From contig JABVXV010000017.1 in assembly GCA_013365325.1 (NCBI GenBank), positions 62,001 through 126,000 on the forward strand: 64,000 nt of DNA, given 5' to 3'. The notes under the pieces were generated by a model that did not search any database, had not been told where the DNA came from, and saw nothing but the letters and a program-made list of their open reading frames with translations. Source of the stretch: Dipetalonema caudispina. Taxonomy: Eukaryota > Nematoda > Chromadorea > Rhabditida > Onchocercidae. The position numbers and the translations under genes were made by a program. Of the stretch, positions 1 through 11,872 are shown piece by piece (within the stretch, counting starts at the first letter, position 1; each line of letters begins with the position of its first letter).

Positions 1-93
1 TGAATAGTATTGACGAGGCTGATAATGCCAGCTAAGCTCGTTGTTGAAAAAAATATTTTAAGCAATAATGTGATATAAACCGATGGAGAAGCA

Positions 94-3000
94 CTAAACA
101 GAAACGAGTTCATTACCATCATCCGTTGGTTGTCGAGTTGGCTGACCAGAAACGGTTTCATTACGGTCATCCGTTGGTTGCCGAATTGACTGGCCAGAGA
201 CGCTTTTATTGTGGTCATCTGTTGGTTGATAATCGGTTTCATTACGGTCATTCGTTGGCTGCCGAGTTGGCTGACCAGAAACGGTTTCATTACGGTCATC
301 CGTTGGTTGCCGAATTGACTGGCCAGAAACGGTTTTATTACGGTCATCCATTGGCTGCCGAGTTGGCTGATCAGTAACGGTTTCATTACGGTCATCCATT
401 GATTGCCGAATTGACTGGCCAGAGACGCTTTTATTGTGGTCATCTGTTGGTTGATGATCGGTTTCATTACGGTCATCCATTGGCTGCCGAGTTGGCTGAT
501 CAGTAACAGTTTCATTACGGTCATCCATTGGTTGCCGAATTGAGTGGCCAGAGACGCTTTTATTGTGGTCATCTGTTGGTTGATGATCGGTTTCATTACG
601 GTCATCCATTGGCTGCCGAGTTGGCTGATCAGTAACGGTTTCATTACGATCATCCGTTGGTTGCCGAATTAACCGAGCAAGGATGGTTTCATTATGGTCA
701 GCCGTCGGTTGTCGCAAATAACAATTGCTATTGTTCGCATTAATTAAGATCTCAAAGTAGTTTTGCATGTTCTGTAAAAAAGAAGTAAGCTGTTTACAAT
801 GTACAACGATCATATGAGAAAATTTAATTTTAGGTGAAGCAAGGAATGTTTCCATCGCTTGAAAGACCTAAAAGCTTGATTCTTAAACATTTTCCAGTCT
901 ATGTGATGTTTACCAAGTCAATAAATTCCACTACTTGTGCTCAAAAAACTTCATCCAACAAGTCTCATATTCTCCTGTTTCCAAAATTATTTTGAAGCCT
1001 TTTTGAAACCTAAACTTTATCAAACACTAAGTCTTGGAACAAAAGAATTTCGAGCAGTTAGACTATTCCAGAGAAGAAACAAACCCTTGTAATTTGAGGA
1101 CACTCATCATAAAAGGATTTAGTAATTCCGCACCCAAGGAACCATTTAGAGAATTTACACCGTTGTGATGACAAATCCGATTCTTCCTGATTGAAAATAT
1201 AGAATTAAAATTCGATTTCTTAAAAGCTACGGATAAGAAAGTTAGAAATTAGAAAGATAATTATTCAGTTTTTACATTCCAAAATGCGATTAATAGCAAG
1301 ATTAGTTCTAAAACCGGTTAATGGTGTTGTTCAAAACAAAACCTGCATTAGTCAGCTAAGAACCTTAGAGAAAATTCAAAGGTTGTAAAACTGATATCTA
1401 AATAAAACAAAAATGAACCATTTTAAAAAGAGAATTGTATCTATCCGTGAAATGAGTAACATTTGAGCATTCGCTTTCATTATAAATTAAATGAAGCTTT
1501 TGCACACAACTTTCTTGATTTAATAATAAATTAGCGAAGCTATCGCCGCAGTAATAATCGTAAATCTTTTCTAGTTGTATATTCATATTCCTAAAAAAGT
1601 AGTTGAAATATTGGTACTTCTTGACTAGTACACAAATGTAACTTTCACATGACTTATACGACTGATAACAATTGAATTTGTGCTAGTTTCAGTGTTATAT
1701 GAAATATACCGGTTACATGCTACGAAAATGAAAATACAAACCTGCACTGCGAACTAATGCCCTGAACATTTTTCTTGTAAATTTTATAAGCTAAACAAGG
1801 AGTTCTCTCAATTAATTGATTAAAAGGAGTCCGGAACAATTGGTATCCGAGATATTCATATTTCCTTAATTCTTTTGCCGCTTTCACTACATATCGTTCA
1901 TTAGCTATATCGCATCGTTCTTTGCTATTTTCATTTGTCGGATTTGATAGATCTGAAGGAAATAGTGTGTCGAACAAGAAACCAAAGACATTTTCTTTTA
2001 CATCTAAGTCTTTCATTTAAAAAAAAAGAATGAAAGTTCAATTTCTGGAGAAAATTAGACAAAATTCGGTTTATACTCTTCAATCTATTCAAGCCATCCT
2101 CCTTCGTAATTTCATTTGTCGTTGAAAAAATTTTGTTTACGTCCCTATTTGCAGTTTATATTTCATAAAAGCGCTGTTCTAAAGTAGAAAATAATTGCAG
2201 TCGATGTTTATAATGCATATACCAGTAAGATTCAGATGTATGAAAAATAGATTATTTAATAATGCAATAAAAAATGTGACATACCACCTAACGACTCAAC
2301 AATTTTATTGGAATTTCCTCTTAAGTGAGTAATAGTTCCTGGATCAATAAAATTTAATCCCGGTAAATTTGAATTCAGTTTTCGTAAATCGCATGAACTG
2401 TGATTAAAATTTAAAAGCAGTCCATAGTATCCCCGGATAATCTGGAAATAGGATTTTAAAAAATGCTATTGAAAAATCAATAAAAGCTAGCATCAACATC
2501 AACTAAAACAATATAAGGTTCTATGCTTACATTCGAAAAAAGCTAAGACAATTCTAAGATAATTTCTTGAACCCAACCTTACTTCATTTCAACAGAATTT
2601 TACTAATTGTCTCAAGCTGAGGCTATTTACTTGCCAGATAACTTCGGATAAAAGACGATATGACCCGACATTAATGAACTAATAACTACTATTTGCTAAT
2701 TAATGATGATGTGAATAGAGAACCTGGGCTGCAGTAGGACAGGCTGTGTTGTATGCATCGGTAAGACTACAATTATGATACCACTGCGCAATGCGGCATA
2801 TGCGATCTTCGATTTTGTTGTGCTCGTATTCCTAAGATTTTCATCATTTAAAAGAAGTCATAAAAGTAATGACTAGATATAATTTCTCTTATGAATATTT
2901 ACATTCCTAACTCTGATCAATAAGGTAGAGAGGAAGGATCATTTGGACATAACTGCGAAAGATCAATATAACTTGAATTAAGTTTTAAATGAGCTTATCT

Positions 3001-4268
3001 ACTTTGTTTACAAAAATCAGTCGCTTTAACTTAGTATTCAAATGATATCGAAAAACAATTCTGTATATTCAAAAACTTCAAAAATTTCAAATACAATGTT
3101 CTTCCATCTGGCGAAAGTTATGTCACAAAAATTGTTTTTGATGAGGGGAAATGTTTGATCTGATTCCCTGGTGTATTTTTTTAATGGTACTCTAGAGACA
3201 TGACCTTGGAATTGTTTGTCATCATGTATTATAAGGTCATTTTACCAGAATGAATCTTGACCTTCGAAAAAGAAATTGTTTATCGTTGAAAACCAAGGGA
3301 AAGTTATCGGTAGTCTTTCTTTTAAAGCTCCATGATTCTTTTTAAAATTTAGAGAGTCTGATAAGAGATAACATAACTATCTCTCTCTCTCTGTTCGCAT
3401 TAATCTTTCGGAAGGAGTCCGACATTGTTATCTCACAAGTTTCAAGTATTCTGTTTATTCCCTTGTAAAAGAATAAATGGAATGCAGCCGAATAATAATC
3501 ATCCACGGGAAAAAGGTTTAATTATTGCATTTCGAGATAAGAACAAATTAGCAAGGATGTGAAATTTATTAAAAAAGTTAAAACAGATAGATAAAAAATT
3601 TGAAGCTAACACTTCGGGAAAGAGTTGTTTCTTGATCGGATTGGAGCATACTACATTCCGGAGAATATACAAAGTGATTTCGAAAACTACTCAAGCAAAC
3701 ATGATGCTGGTTCAACTGCTTTTGGAAATTACTGGAACATATCTCGGTGAAAAAATGCTCTGATTTGGTGTTTAGTGTTCTGAAATTTAGGATTTTGACA
3801 AGAACACATCATTTATTCGTTTCGTTCAATATTGCAGTAATGTGCTAACAAATTTTGTTCCATTTCCGGAACCGAGTCCTGAATTCTCTGGCAAGTAAAG
3901 CAAATTATTAGACTTGATAATTCTGTTGTCTGACAACACTACTGCCAACACTTTAGAAATAATATCCGATCTCAGAGATAAGTATATCACTTGCTCCCAA
4001 TATTTTAGAGAATATTTTCAGAGGAAAGCATTTTACTTGAAACATTTTAAAATAAAAAAAGGGAAAAACGACCTGCAATTCTCTTCGTACTCATTGCTAC
4101 AGTTCTCATATTCGTTATACAATTTACAAAGCATTGATGATGTATCAGCAAATGGTTCTTCAAAAAGGAGTTGTCCAAAATTAACTTTGTCCAGGAATGG
4201 AGTTAAGCATTTCTGAACGATTCCTTGTTCGGTCACAAAATCACAATGCAATTCATTACTATTTCCTT
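94..4268 (-). CDS. T20D4.11-like (DUF19) cysteine-rich secreted protein with N-sequon repeat tail, 5' end unresolved
   Basis: Eight exons join in consistent phase on the minus strand: 4073-4268, 3850-3885, 3611-3731, 2724-2831, 2285-2441, 1742-2009, 1419-1590 and 94-771 (stop at 94-96), giving about 577 residues. The body has at least two or three cysteine-rich modules with spacing typical of nematode T20D4.11-like domains, for example ICRIAQWYHNC followed by nine residues and another Cys, and TPCLAYKIYKK followed by SQCR. The last exon opens with NMQNYFEIL and runs into a repeat of about 206 residues carrying 13 N-x-S/T sequons. The family is known as extracellular and its function is unknown, so a secreted, heavily glycosylated product is inferred. 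No signal-peptide exon was found; 4739-4821 may be an upstream exon but its phase does not join directly. Two joins use weak acceptors (AAATGAAAG before 2009, CCAGAG before 3885). The family call is by cysteine pattern only. Confidence 0.5.
97..714 (-). repeat. 48-bp coding minisatellite (16-residue unit), with three 81-bp variants
   Basis: Read on the minus strand this is eleven blocks beginning RQP or RQS. Seven complete blocks are 16 residues (RQPTDDRNETVSGQPT type). Three are 27 residues, because DHQPTDDHNKSVSGQSI (or a close variant) replaces the usual block end. The last block is 13 residues. All blocks but the last keep Asn-x-Thr or Asn-x-Ser. The last reads DGNEL, which is not a sequon. 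The array stays in frame throughout, which suggests the protein is selected for. Confidence 0.9.
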
Positions 4269-4738
4269 CTGTAATTCATCATAATTTGAATGCAACTCTT
4301 TAATCAGCATGGAGGAACTGCTTTGGAATGATTTATGTTTATGAGACTTTTTTGAAGACAAAAAAATATCTTATTACAATATTTTATTAAATCTCTAGTC
4401 TAGTTATTAGTCACTTACACAGTGAAAAAAAAAAAATAAATGAAAGTTTTACCAATATAAGTTAAAATGTTGGGAATAAGGAATAGGAAGATAATGGTAA
4501 GCATAGTTACAACTATTGAATAACACCGATTGTAATAATAACTTCTGGAAAATATGTGATGTGAACCAAAAATGGTATCTTCACAAGGATTGTTGATTAA
4601 TGGAGTTGATCGATTTCGAAATTCTTGTGCTTTTGACCGCAACGAATTTGGCAGAACTATCATTACGTGTCATAAGGTCAGGATCATACATGGGGTCAGA
4701 TGCATTAAGCACAGATGATATTTAATAAGGAAAAATAC

Positions 4739-4821
4739 CTCAGATTGTTGTTATAAACTTGGCATTTGTTGCAATCGATGTTCTTCTGCTCATTTTCCAT
4801 GAATTTTTGAAATTCAGAATT
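4739..4821 (-). CDS. Candidate upstream exon of the T20D4.11-like gene
   Basis: After an ACTGTAG acceptor the minus strand reads NSEFQKFMENEQ, then KNIDCNKCQVYNNNLR, and ends at a GTATTT donor. It is the only open frame of this stretch and contains a CxxC pair like the modules downstream. It ends in phase 2 whereas the next exon (4073-4268) needs a phase-1 donor, so either one more exon lies between them or this belongs to a neighbouring gene. Confidence 0.3.
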
Positions 4822-5256
4822 CTACAGTAATGCATGATGTGATCTGTTCATATTATGAATTGCTGATTTCAACAACTAGTGAAATAACGGGAAAGTTCCG
4901 ATAACTTCATTAATTACAAAACTTCATTTCCCTCTTGCACAACAAATATTTCCAATCGATGTTCAATTTCTATTAACCTACTTCGTCACTATTGTTTTAT
5001 TATTGAGTGTTATACCTTACTTTCAACAATAATTCAAAAATCATTAAAGGTTTGTATTTTGTCGTTGCAATTCTTATTTCTTCGCTAATGTTGTGGAAGA
5101 ATTCATTTTGAAATTGTATCTTCTTTTCTTAACCTCACAGTAAGTTAGTTATTAATGATGCATACAAATATTAGCCAAGTGGTAAATTAAAACAAAAAAG
5201 TTTCCATGGTTTCTTTCTTTGATGGATTCGTTTACAAAATATTTCAAGATTTGCAT

Positions 5257-5469
5257 CTATAACTGATCACAGATCAATCTGAGTAACAAATTTGTGTGAC
5301 AATTTTGACTGTAATAGACAACAACGCTTCGCAATAGTTTGCATTTTGTTTGTTCATCTTCATATTTTAATTTTTGGCTCTTTATATAACACTTGTCATC
5401 AAATATTTGCATTTTTCTTCTATTTGGTTGAATTTCACCAAACCAACTAAACAATCTCAACAGTTTCAA
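5257..5469 (-). other. Open frame resembling one T20D4.11-like module
   Basis: The frame has no ATG start but contains TKCKLLRSVVVYYSQNC, nine residues and another Cys. That pattern parallels ICRIAQWYHNC in the exon at 2724-2831. It ends in a stop with no obvious donor, so it could be an eroded exon, the end of a separate paralogue, or chance. No joining exons were found. Confidence 0.25.
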
Positions 5470-6929
5470 CTTTCCTTATGTAAGAGGAAGAAAGACGGAA
5501 AGAGTATGCAAAGGAAGTGATGGAACATAAGATTGTTCAGATTCATTTCATCGAATTCAATGAGAAGGTAATCCCTTTCGAATCTATTTCTCTATCCATC
5601 AGGGTCATATCCTTACATACTCATTAACTCAACTTCCACATCTACGTTATCGAACAACTCTAATCCTCTATACGCATACCTACCTACCTACTTACGTCAA
5701 TCTCACAAGGGCATCATTCTGGTTCAGAGACGAGTAGCGAGGAAACTTTAGTGACGTACTTTATCCGTGTGTACGTTATTGGGTAAAGATGAGGTCATGT
5801 TTGACTTGTCTAATTATAGATACATTATGATTGTTTGACTCTTCTATACTAAAATCACACTTTCTACCTTTGGTTTATGAATAACACTTCTTCCCTCACT
5901 ACTTTTCGAAATCTCTGATCTTTTCATCTCTTCTTCTTCCTCTTCTTACTAAAACAATACATGTAATTCAATAGACGTAAGTTGACGTATGAGTTAGAGT
6001 CGGTAGTAAAATACATCTCATTCACGTTGCAAATTTTTTGTTTTTTTATACATGAAAACAATTGACTGCCTGAGAAATGCCTTACATGACATGCTAATGA
6101 AGGGATGATATTGCTATATAATGATGGATGCATGTTGATGACGTTGATCTCTCACAACTAAACTAATAATAACTGTTGCTGGTAAACGTGTACAGCTTGT
6201 ATCATTAGGTAAAGCAGTATCTTCGAAAATAAACACGTTCGCTAGTGATTGACCTCTTTGTTGTATTCAAATTCAATTCCTTCACATATTTCACTTCTGT
6301 TTCTATCCAAATATGTTTTAACCAGTGAATAATGTTAAGCAATGGAAGTTGTCATCTTCGATCTTACCTAGCTTGCACGTCATTTTTTGTAATTGTGAAT
6401 TACGATTGTATTGCTTTATCATCATCCTAGTATCCATGTTTTATTACCCGCTTTCTATGGTATCCAGCTACTTCATTGTTTGAGAAGAAAAGAGAAATCT
6501 TTCTTTTTGTCATTCCGTTCTCTAACATTCCGTAATAAATTTTGTCTCGAACTATATCATTTTTCATTTTGTCACATTAATAAGCTCTAAAAAGGAGTGT
6601 CACATTTAGAATTGCATTTTTTTTAGCCAGTATAGTATAGCTGTTTTACTTCAATGTTATTGGAAGAGGTAGAAATCTCATGTATAATTACAATATCGGC
6701 TACTTTATAGTGACAATTAATTATGACTGTCACAGAAAATTGATTCGTTGTTTGTTCGATTGACGAACTATCAAAAGGCTTTCTATTAATCTTTTCTCAT
6801 TTTATTGTAGAAATTGATTAACTAACAAATTCATCTTATAATGTAATATCGGTCGTTCATTGCATTATTCTCGATGAATTGATAATTTTATATTTATATT
6901 GATTCCAATTAATTTAAGGAAAACGGTCT
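5470..6929. other. Intergenic region upstream of rab-5
   Basis: Nothing with coding character was recognised on either strand. It separates the minus-strand T20D4.11-like locus from plus-strand rab-5 and should hold the rab-5 promoter. No trans-splice acceptor of the TTTCAG type lies close to the rab-5 ATG. Confidence 0.5.
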
Positions 6930-9057
6930 ATGGCTGGGCGAACAGCGATGCGTTCTGGAAATACAGGCGGCCCAAACAAAACTTGCCAGTTTAAATTGGT
7001 CTTGTTGGGTGAAAGTGCAGTTGGTAAGTATTTTCGTATTTAATCCTGTGTTACTGTAGAACCAAGAAGTAAAGCCTTCTTCTACTTCATTATTGGGAAC
7101 CAGTATTATAATATTGTGATGCTAATGTTTTCGGTATTTTTCAGATAAGAAGCATCAGATTTTCAGGGAAATCATCATTGGTCCTGAGATTTGTAAAAGG
7201 ACAATTTCATGAGTACCAGGAATCGACAATTGGCGCTGCATTCCTCACTCAAACTGTTTGTTTGGATGATACCACGGTGAAATTTGAAATATGGGATACT
7301 GCAGGACAGGAAAGGTATCTAGTTTAGAACGCACTTTTCATTAAAAAAACGTGCTGTATCTTTGGGAGCTTGTATCCTTTCCTATCAAATATAAGTAAAC
7401 ATGTAAAGAATGTTGTGTTTTGTGCTTCCATATTGCTTTTCAGCGCGTTTTGAAATGTGGAAATGGTTTGATTCGCCTCTTTTTTTAGTCTAACTGACAG
7501 AATTTAGAAGGTTTCTCTCATCAAGGGAGTTTTTCTCTTTTTTTTAGGAAATCAAAACAGTTTTTAAAAAATGTTGAGTTCGGGTAGCAACTTGGTTGTC
7601 TTTTGCATTATTGTCTTAGGTAGCAACTTATATGCCTGTGTCAGTTTTAACATCGATACCTTGATTTATTAGAGCGATCGTCTTTAACTTATGTTAGAAT
7701 TGCAGTTTTACATTTCTAGTTTTATTCGCAAATGTTGTAACCTGGCTTGATAATTTCTTTTGCAGATATCATTCATTAGCACCGATGTACTACCGCGGAG
7801 CACAGGCGGCAATAGTTGTTTATGATATTACAAACCAGGTGCTTTGTTAATACCACATAGGAATTTCTTCACCTTGATAGGGTATAATTGTAATAAAGGC
7901 TGAATTCTAATTATAAATAGGCATCACTAATTTTAATACTAATTTTATTAGTGTTTAACTGTCACGGAAATTAGTAACATTTATTGAAGTAACATTACTT
8001 ATTATGTAGTTGTATTCACGTCTATATCTAGTGATTATGCGGAAGTTAAAGCTGAAGATGCACCAAAATTCTTTTGCACTCCATCTTGGTGTGAAATACA
8101 GAGGTGTTACATCAGAAATGCTTCTCTGTTGAGCATTATACTATCAGAATATAACCTAAAATTTTCATGGAGTTGAATAGTGTAGAAAGTTATCTTTAAC
8201 GCAGTAAGAATGACCATCTTCCAATTTGTTTGATATATGAGATAGTGCTCGTATATGACGTGAAAGTTTCATCGGTGACGCAGTGCATATTTAACCAATA
8301 ACTTATAGGAATCATTTGCGAAGGCGAAAAACTGGGTAAAAGAATTGCAACGGCAAGCCAGTCCGAACATTGTAATTGCTTTATCTGGAAATAAAGCTGA
8401 TCTTGCAAACAAACGAGTGGTTGAATATGAGGTTATTTGTGTTTTCCATGCTTAAGCTCATATTTTTTTAATATTACATAAATGATATGGTTTCATGGGA
8501 ATCCCCATTTCAGCTTATTGTTTGGTTCATTTTGCGAAAAGTTTATTTGTTGAATCTTTTGTTTCATAATAGTTTGTTGGCGCTTATTTGTCGAAAAGAA
8601 CTGTTCGCATAATGCCAACATTTATGGGAAATGAAATTTTCTTTGCTAAGATAATCGATTTTCTGCCTTAGAATTGTAAAGCACGTTAATTATCTGTGAT
8701 TCTCTGTTATCGTTGTTACAACATTTGTAAATATAATTGCAGGAAGCTCAGGCTTATGCAGAAGATAATGCGTTGTTGTTCATGGAAACGTCAGCAAAGA
8801 CGGCGATGAATGTAAATGACATCTTCCTTGCTATTGGTTAGTCTTACAGTTGATTGCTTAAGGCGGATTTTATTTTCAAATCTGATGCTTTCGTGGTCCT
8901 AAAAATGGATTAAATTAGGAAGAAACAAATTGCAGCTAAGAAACTACCAAAAGGTGATGGAAGTGGTGGTGGTCCATCAGGACGTGGTCATGAAGGAATA
9001 GATATTGGCCAAGAGGGTCAAGGTCAAAGTGTAAGCTCTGGTTTATGCTGTAAGTAA
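6930..9057 (+). CDS. rab-5: RAB5 small GTPase
   Basis: Six exons (6930-7023, 7167-7314, 7766-7838, 8309-8431, 8743-8836, 8936-9057) give 217 residues, the normal Rab5 length. The nucleotide-binding motifs are all present: P-loop GESAVGKSS, switch I TIGAAF, WDTAGQE with the following [16 protein letters not shown] (in SGNKADL) and ETSAK. The C-terminus reads GLCCK, the double-cysteine geranylgeranylation signal. Rab5 controls early endosome fusion and endocytic traffic on the cytosolic face of endosomes. Exon 2 follows two tandem ATTTTCAG acceptors 22 bases apart (ending 7144 and 7166); only the second preserves the P-loop. The frame closes exactly across all five introns. Confidence 0.97.
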
Positions 9058-10371
9058 TGCAGCCGAAATATCCAACACTTAACAACAACAAAAGCGCATT
9101 TTGTTCGATTCTTCTCGAAGAGTGAGCAGCGTTTGCTGGCCTCAACAAACATCAGCCTTTTATTATTATTGATCAAAAAGTCTGATACACACTTTGAAAT
9201 TCTACATTCTTTCCAATTATACTTTTCAGAGCAGTCTGTGAAGGCATTATTTCATTGTTGGTGCTCTGAATTTTCAACTTACATAATACTGTAATTTCAA
9301 AAAGCTATAACCTTCCTTCTAGGTTACCATACACCATCGATCCGTTCGTAGTGACTGTTTTCCGAGGGAAAAATTTTACAGCTATTGTTTTTTGTTCGGA
9401 TAGGTTTCAGTGAAGGTTATGTCCATAACTCGACGTGCTCTCAATTTCGTATAAAATATTTCTATATGTTTTATTTTCTTGTTTTTTCCAGAAAAATTCA
9501 TAACTAGTAGTAAAGAATATTTTTTGTAATATCAAACAGTTACTATTGTGGTCCTCGTAAACGTGACCAAGTATTTCTGGAAGTGGCGTAGATTAATTAT
9601 AGTGATAGTTTTTGAAGTTGACAAGCTCACCAAACTTATCAATAGATTTCATTTCCTTTAATTCGAATTATCTTTGAATATTTTTTTCTTATTTCAGCCA
9701 TCATGCTGGGATGTTCCAGTGAATATTTTCCAGTGAACACTGTTATTATAAGTCTAATGGGGTTTAGGTAACTTTTGAAAAATTCAGAAAACTACACTTT
9801 TTAAATTCCTACTTTTATTTACTCTTGATTTTAATTATATAATTTTCCTTCAAGAAGCTACACTTTGACAGTAATATTTTCCTACGTGTTATGAGAGGTG
9901 GGAATTTAATAGAAGGACTTCTTAACGTAAGAAATACGCATACTTTTGAAGTTTGCTTTGATTTGTTTATTCCAACTGGTGTTGTGATCATCGTTTTATG
10001 AAACATTATATATTCTGAACTCAGATAAAAAAGTGCTTTGATCTTTGTTTATCTTTTTATCAACTATGGTTACTATAACCTGTCGTTGCTTGTTGTTTAA
10101 CGAATATGTTGTGTAGTACTTATAGGGAAGTCATCTTAGGATCGCGTAGGAATGCGTTTTAGGTCAAAAAGTCCGATACAGGGTTAGAATGGTTTGAAAA
10201 ATTTTTTTTGAACTATTAAGCTTAGCATTACTTACCGTCTCAAGCATTAATGCCCTCAGGCATTATTTGCTTGTTATTGAGGTACCGGCGTTAGCAGAGG
10301 TGGCTTTCGTTTGCCATAAATTTTTGTTTGTTTTTTCTTTTATTTCAGTAATATTTGAGGGAATTTGTGTA
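9058..10371. other. Intergenic region between rab-5 and the E2-like gene
   Basis: No exon was recognised. It contains the rab-5 3' UTR and, at 10248-10263, a short stem (AATGCC, CTCA loop, GGCATT). A TTTATTTCAG site at about 10340-10349 lies 22 bases before the E2-like ATG and would suit spliced-leader addition. Confidence 0.5.
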
Positions 10372-11872
10372 ATGTTTACGAGGGCATCCAATGAGGAACG
10401 TATTAGGATGGCTGTTCGAAATGCAGAGCGCGTATACATTTTAAGGGAACAACGTCCTCCATTCGAAGCAGCGGTTAGTTGTGTCCTCTCTACATCGTTC
10501 GTGCAATGCGGAAACAATTTCAGTGAAGATAGTTCTAAGTTGGATTTCTTTATTTTCTGCTGTTCGAGTCTGGTTTTTCATTTTCTCAATCTCATTTTAT
10601 TTACAAGACTATATTATTTCTGTCACTTGACTACACCAATCTGATAATCATGTTATGAGCTCACTGTACTATGTTACCACATTATGTCACTGCAAGAGAT
10701 TGCATACATACTAATATAGGATTTCATATGTTTGTTGACAATCCCGTTGTAAGAGACATTTACTTTGACGTTTGTCCACGTTTCTACTTAATTTTTGCTA
10801 GGTTGGTTTTTGTGCTGATTTGTTTTATACAAGAAAATTTATGAAAAACTGTAGTAATTCTTATTTTATAAATGAAGTAATTCTTATAGAGAATTATCAA
10901 AGATTTTGGGTCACTATTTCAGGGCAACTTCGAATGGAAACAGGGCTGTTGGGATCCACGTACAGTTGGTTTGTCAATCGATTCCACACCAACAAGTGCT
11001 CGAAGTGTTCTAAGGCTGACCAAAGAAGTAGATATGTTTATATCATGACCTTTATTACTTTGTTATATGCATAACATCGTGGATGATTATTATTTTGCAT
11101 CTCTATTTTATGTTTTATAGATGAAAGAGCTTAAAAAAAACCCAGTGAAACACTGTCGAGCTGCACCGAGAGCCGATAACATTCACGAATGGACTGCAGT
11201 GATTAACGGTCCCGAAAATACCGTTTATGAAGGTGGTACATTTTTCGTGCAGATGTTTGTACCGCCAACATACCCTTTTAATTCACCTAAGGTATTTTCT
11301 CATAACATTATATCGAAACGAATGCTTTTACAAGATAGTTTTTTCGATTATGTTTTTTATAAATGAAGAGTCTTATGATGAAAAGTTTTCTGCATATTGC
11401 AGGTGCAGTTCTTAACAAGGATATATCACTGCAATATCAATCGCCATGGTGTTGTTAACATCGATATTTTACGTGATCGATGGAGTTCCTCGATGACAAT
11501 TGCAAGAATTTTACAGGAAATAGTTGCTCTTCTATATGACTGCAAACCCGGTGCGTTCTACTTTTTTCGAACTTTTAATTTTTTTTCAAACATGGTCAAA
11601 CATCTTAAATAATGGTCACTAATGTTTTCTTTCATATTTTGAGCGCAATATTTTTGTGATTTTAAACTCGAGCACGTTATTATTCATTTCATATTGTAGG
11701 TGCTATTCAATTTCATGTTCAGGTAAGCAATGAACGACCTATCGGCCTTATATGCCATAAAATAATATTTCTAGAAAATGCTCTGCTTGAAAATGTTGCG
11801 GAGCAGTATGTGAACAACCGAAAGGAATTTGATGCGACAGCACGGGTGTGGACATTGCGATTTGCTCAATGA
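10372..11872 (+). CDS. UBE2E-like ubiquitin-conjugating enzyme variant lacking the catalytic cysteine
   Basis: Five exons (10372-10473, 10923-11027, 11121-11291, 11403-11550, 11775-11872) give 207 residues: an N-terminal extension of about 65 and then a full UBC fold. The UBC part follows UBE2E closely: DNIHEWTAVINGP, YEGGTFFVQMF, PTYPFNSPK, RIYHCNIN, DILRDRW, EQYVNNR, ARVWTLRF. Where UBE2E has GVICLDIL this protein reads GVVNIDIL, so the thioester cysteine is Asn145 (codon AAC, 11457-11459). The HCN triad that replaces HPN in UBE2E is kept. The conserved SPALTI becomes SSSMTI. An inactive, UEV-like partner or scaffold is inferred. Splicing past 11551-11774 gives a UBE2E-length C-terminus without insertion. 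An in-frame ATG follows a likely trans-splice acceptor. Confidence 0.88.

Noticed and set aside
126..377. Plus-strand open frame over the minisatellite
   Set aside because: It is the antisense of the sequon repeat. The minus frame is longer, ends naturally and joins an acceptor.
3914..4216. 100-codon plus-strand frame
   Set aside because: It is antisense to a minus exon with clear cysteine spacing and splice sites.
10248..10263. Short hairpin AATGCC-CTCA-GGCATT upstream of the E2-like gene
   Set aside because: Six-base stems are common by chance; no flanking element or homology.
11700..11774. Possible small exon adding AIQFHVQ and a readthrough into the last E2 exon
   Set aside because: Direct splicing from 11550 to 11775 gives a UBE2E-length C-terminus in register, so the insert is treated as intron.
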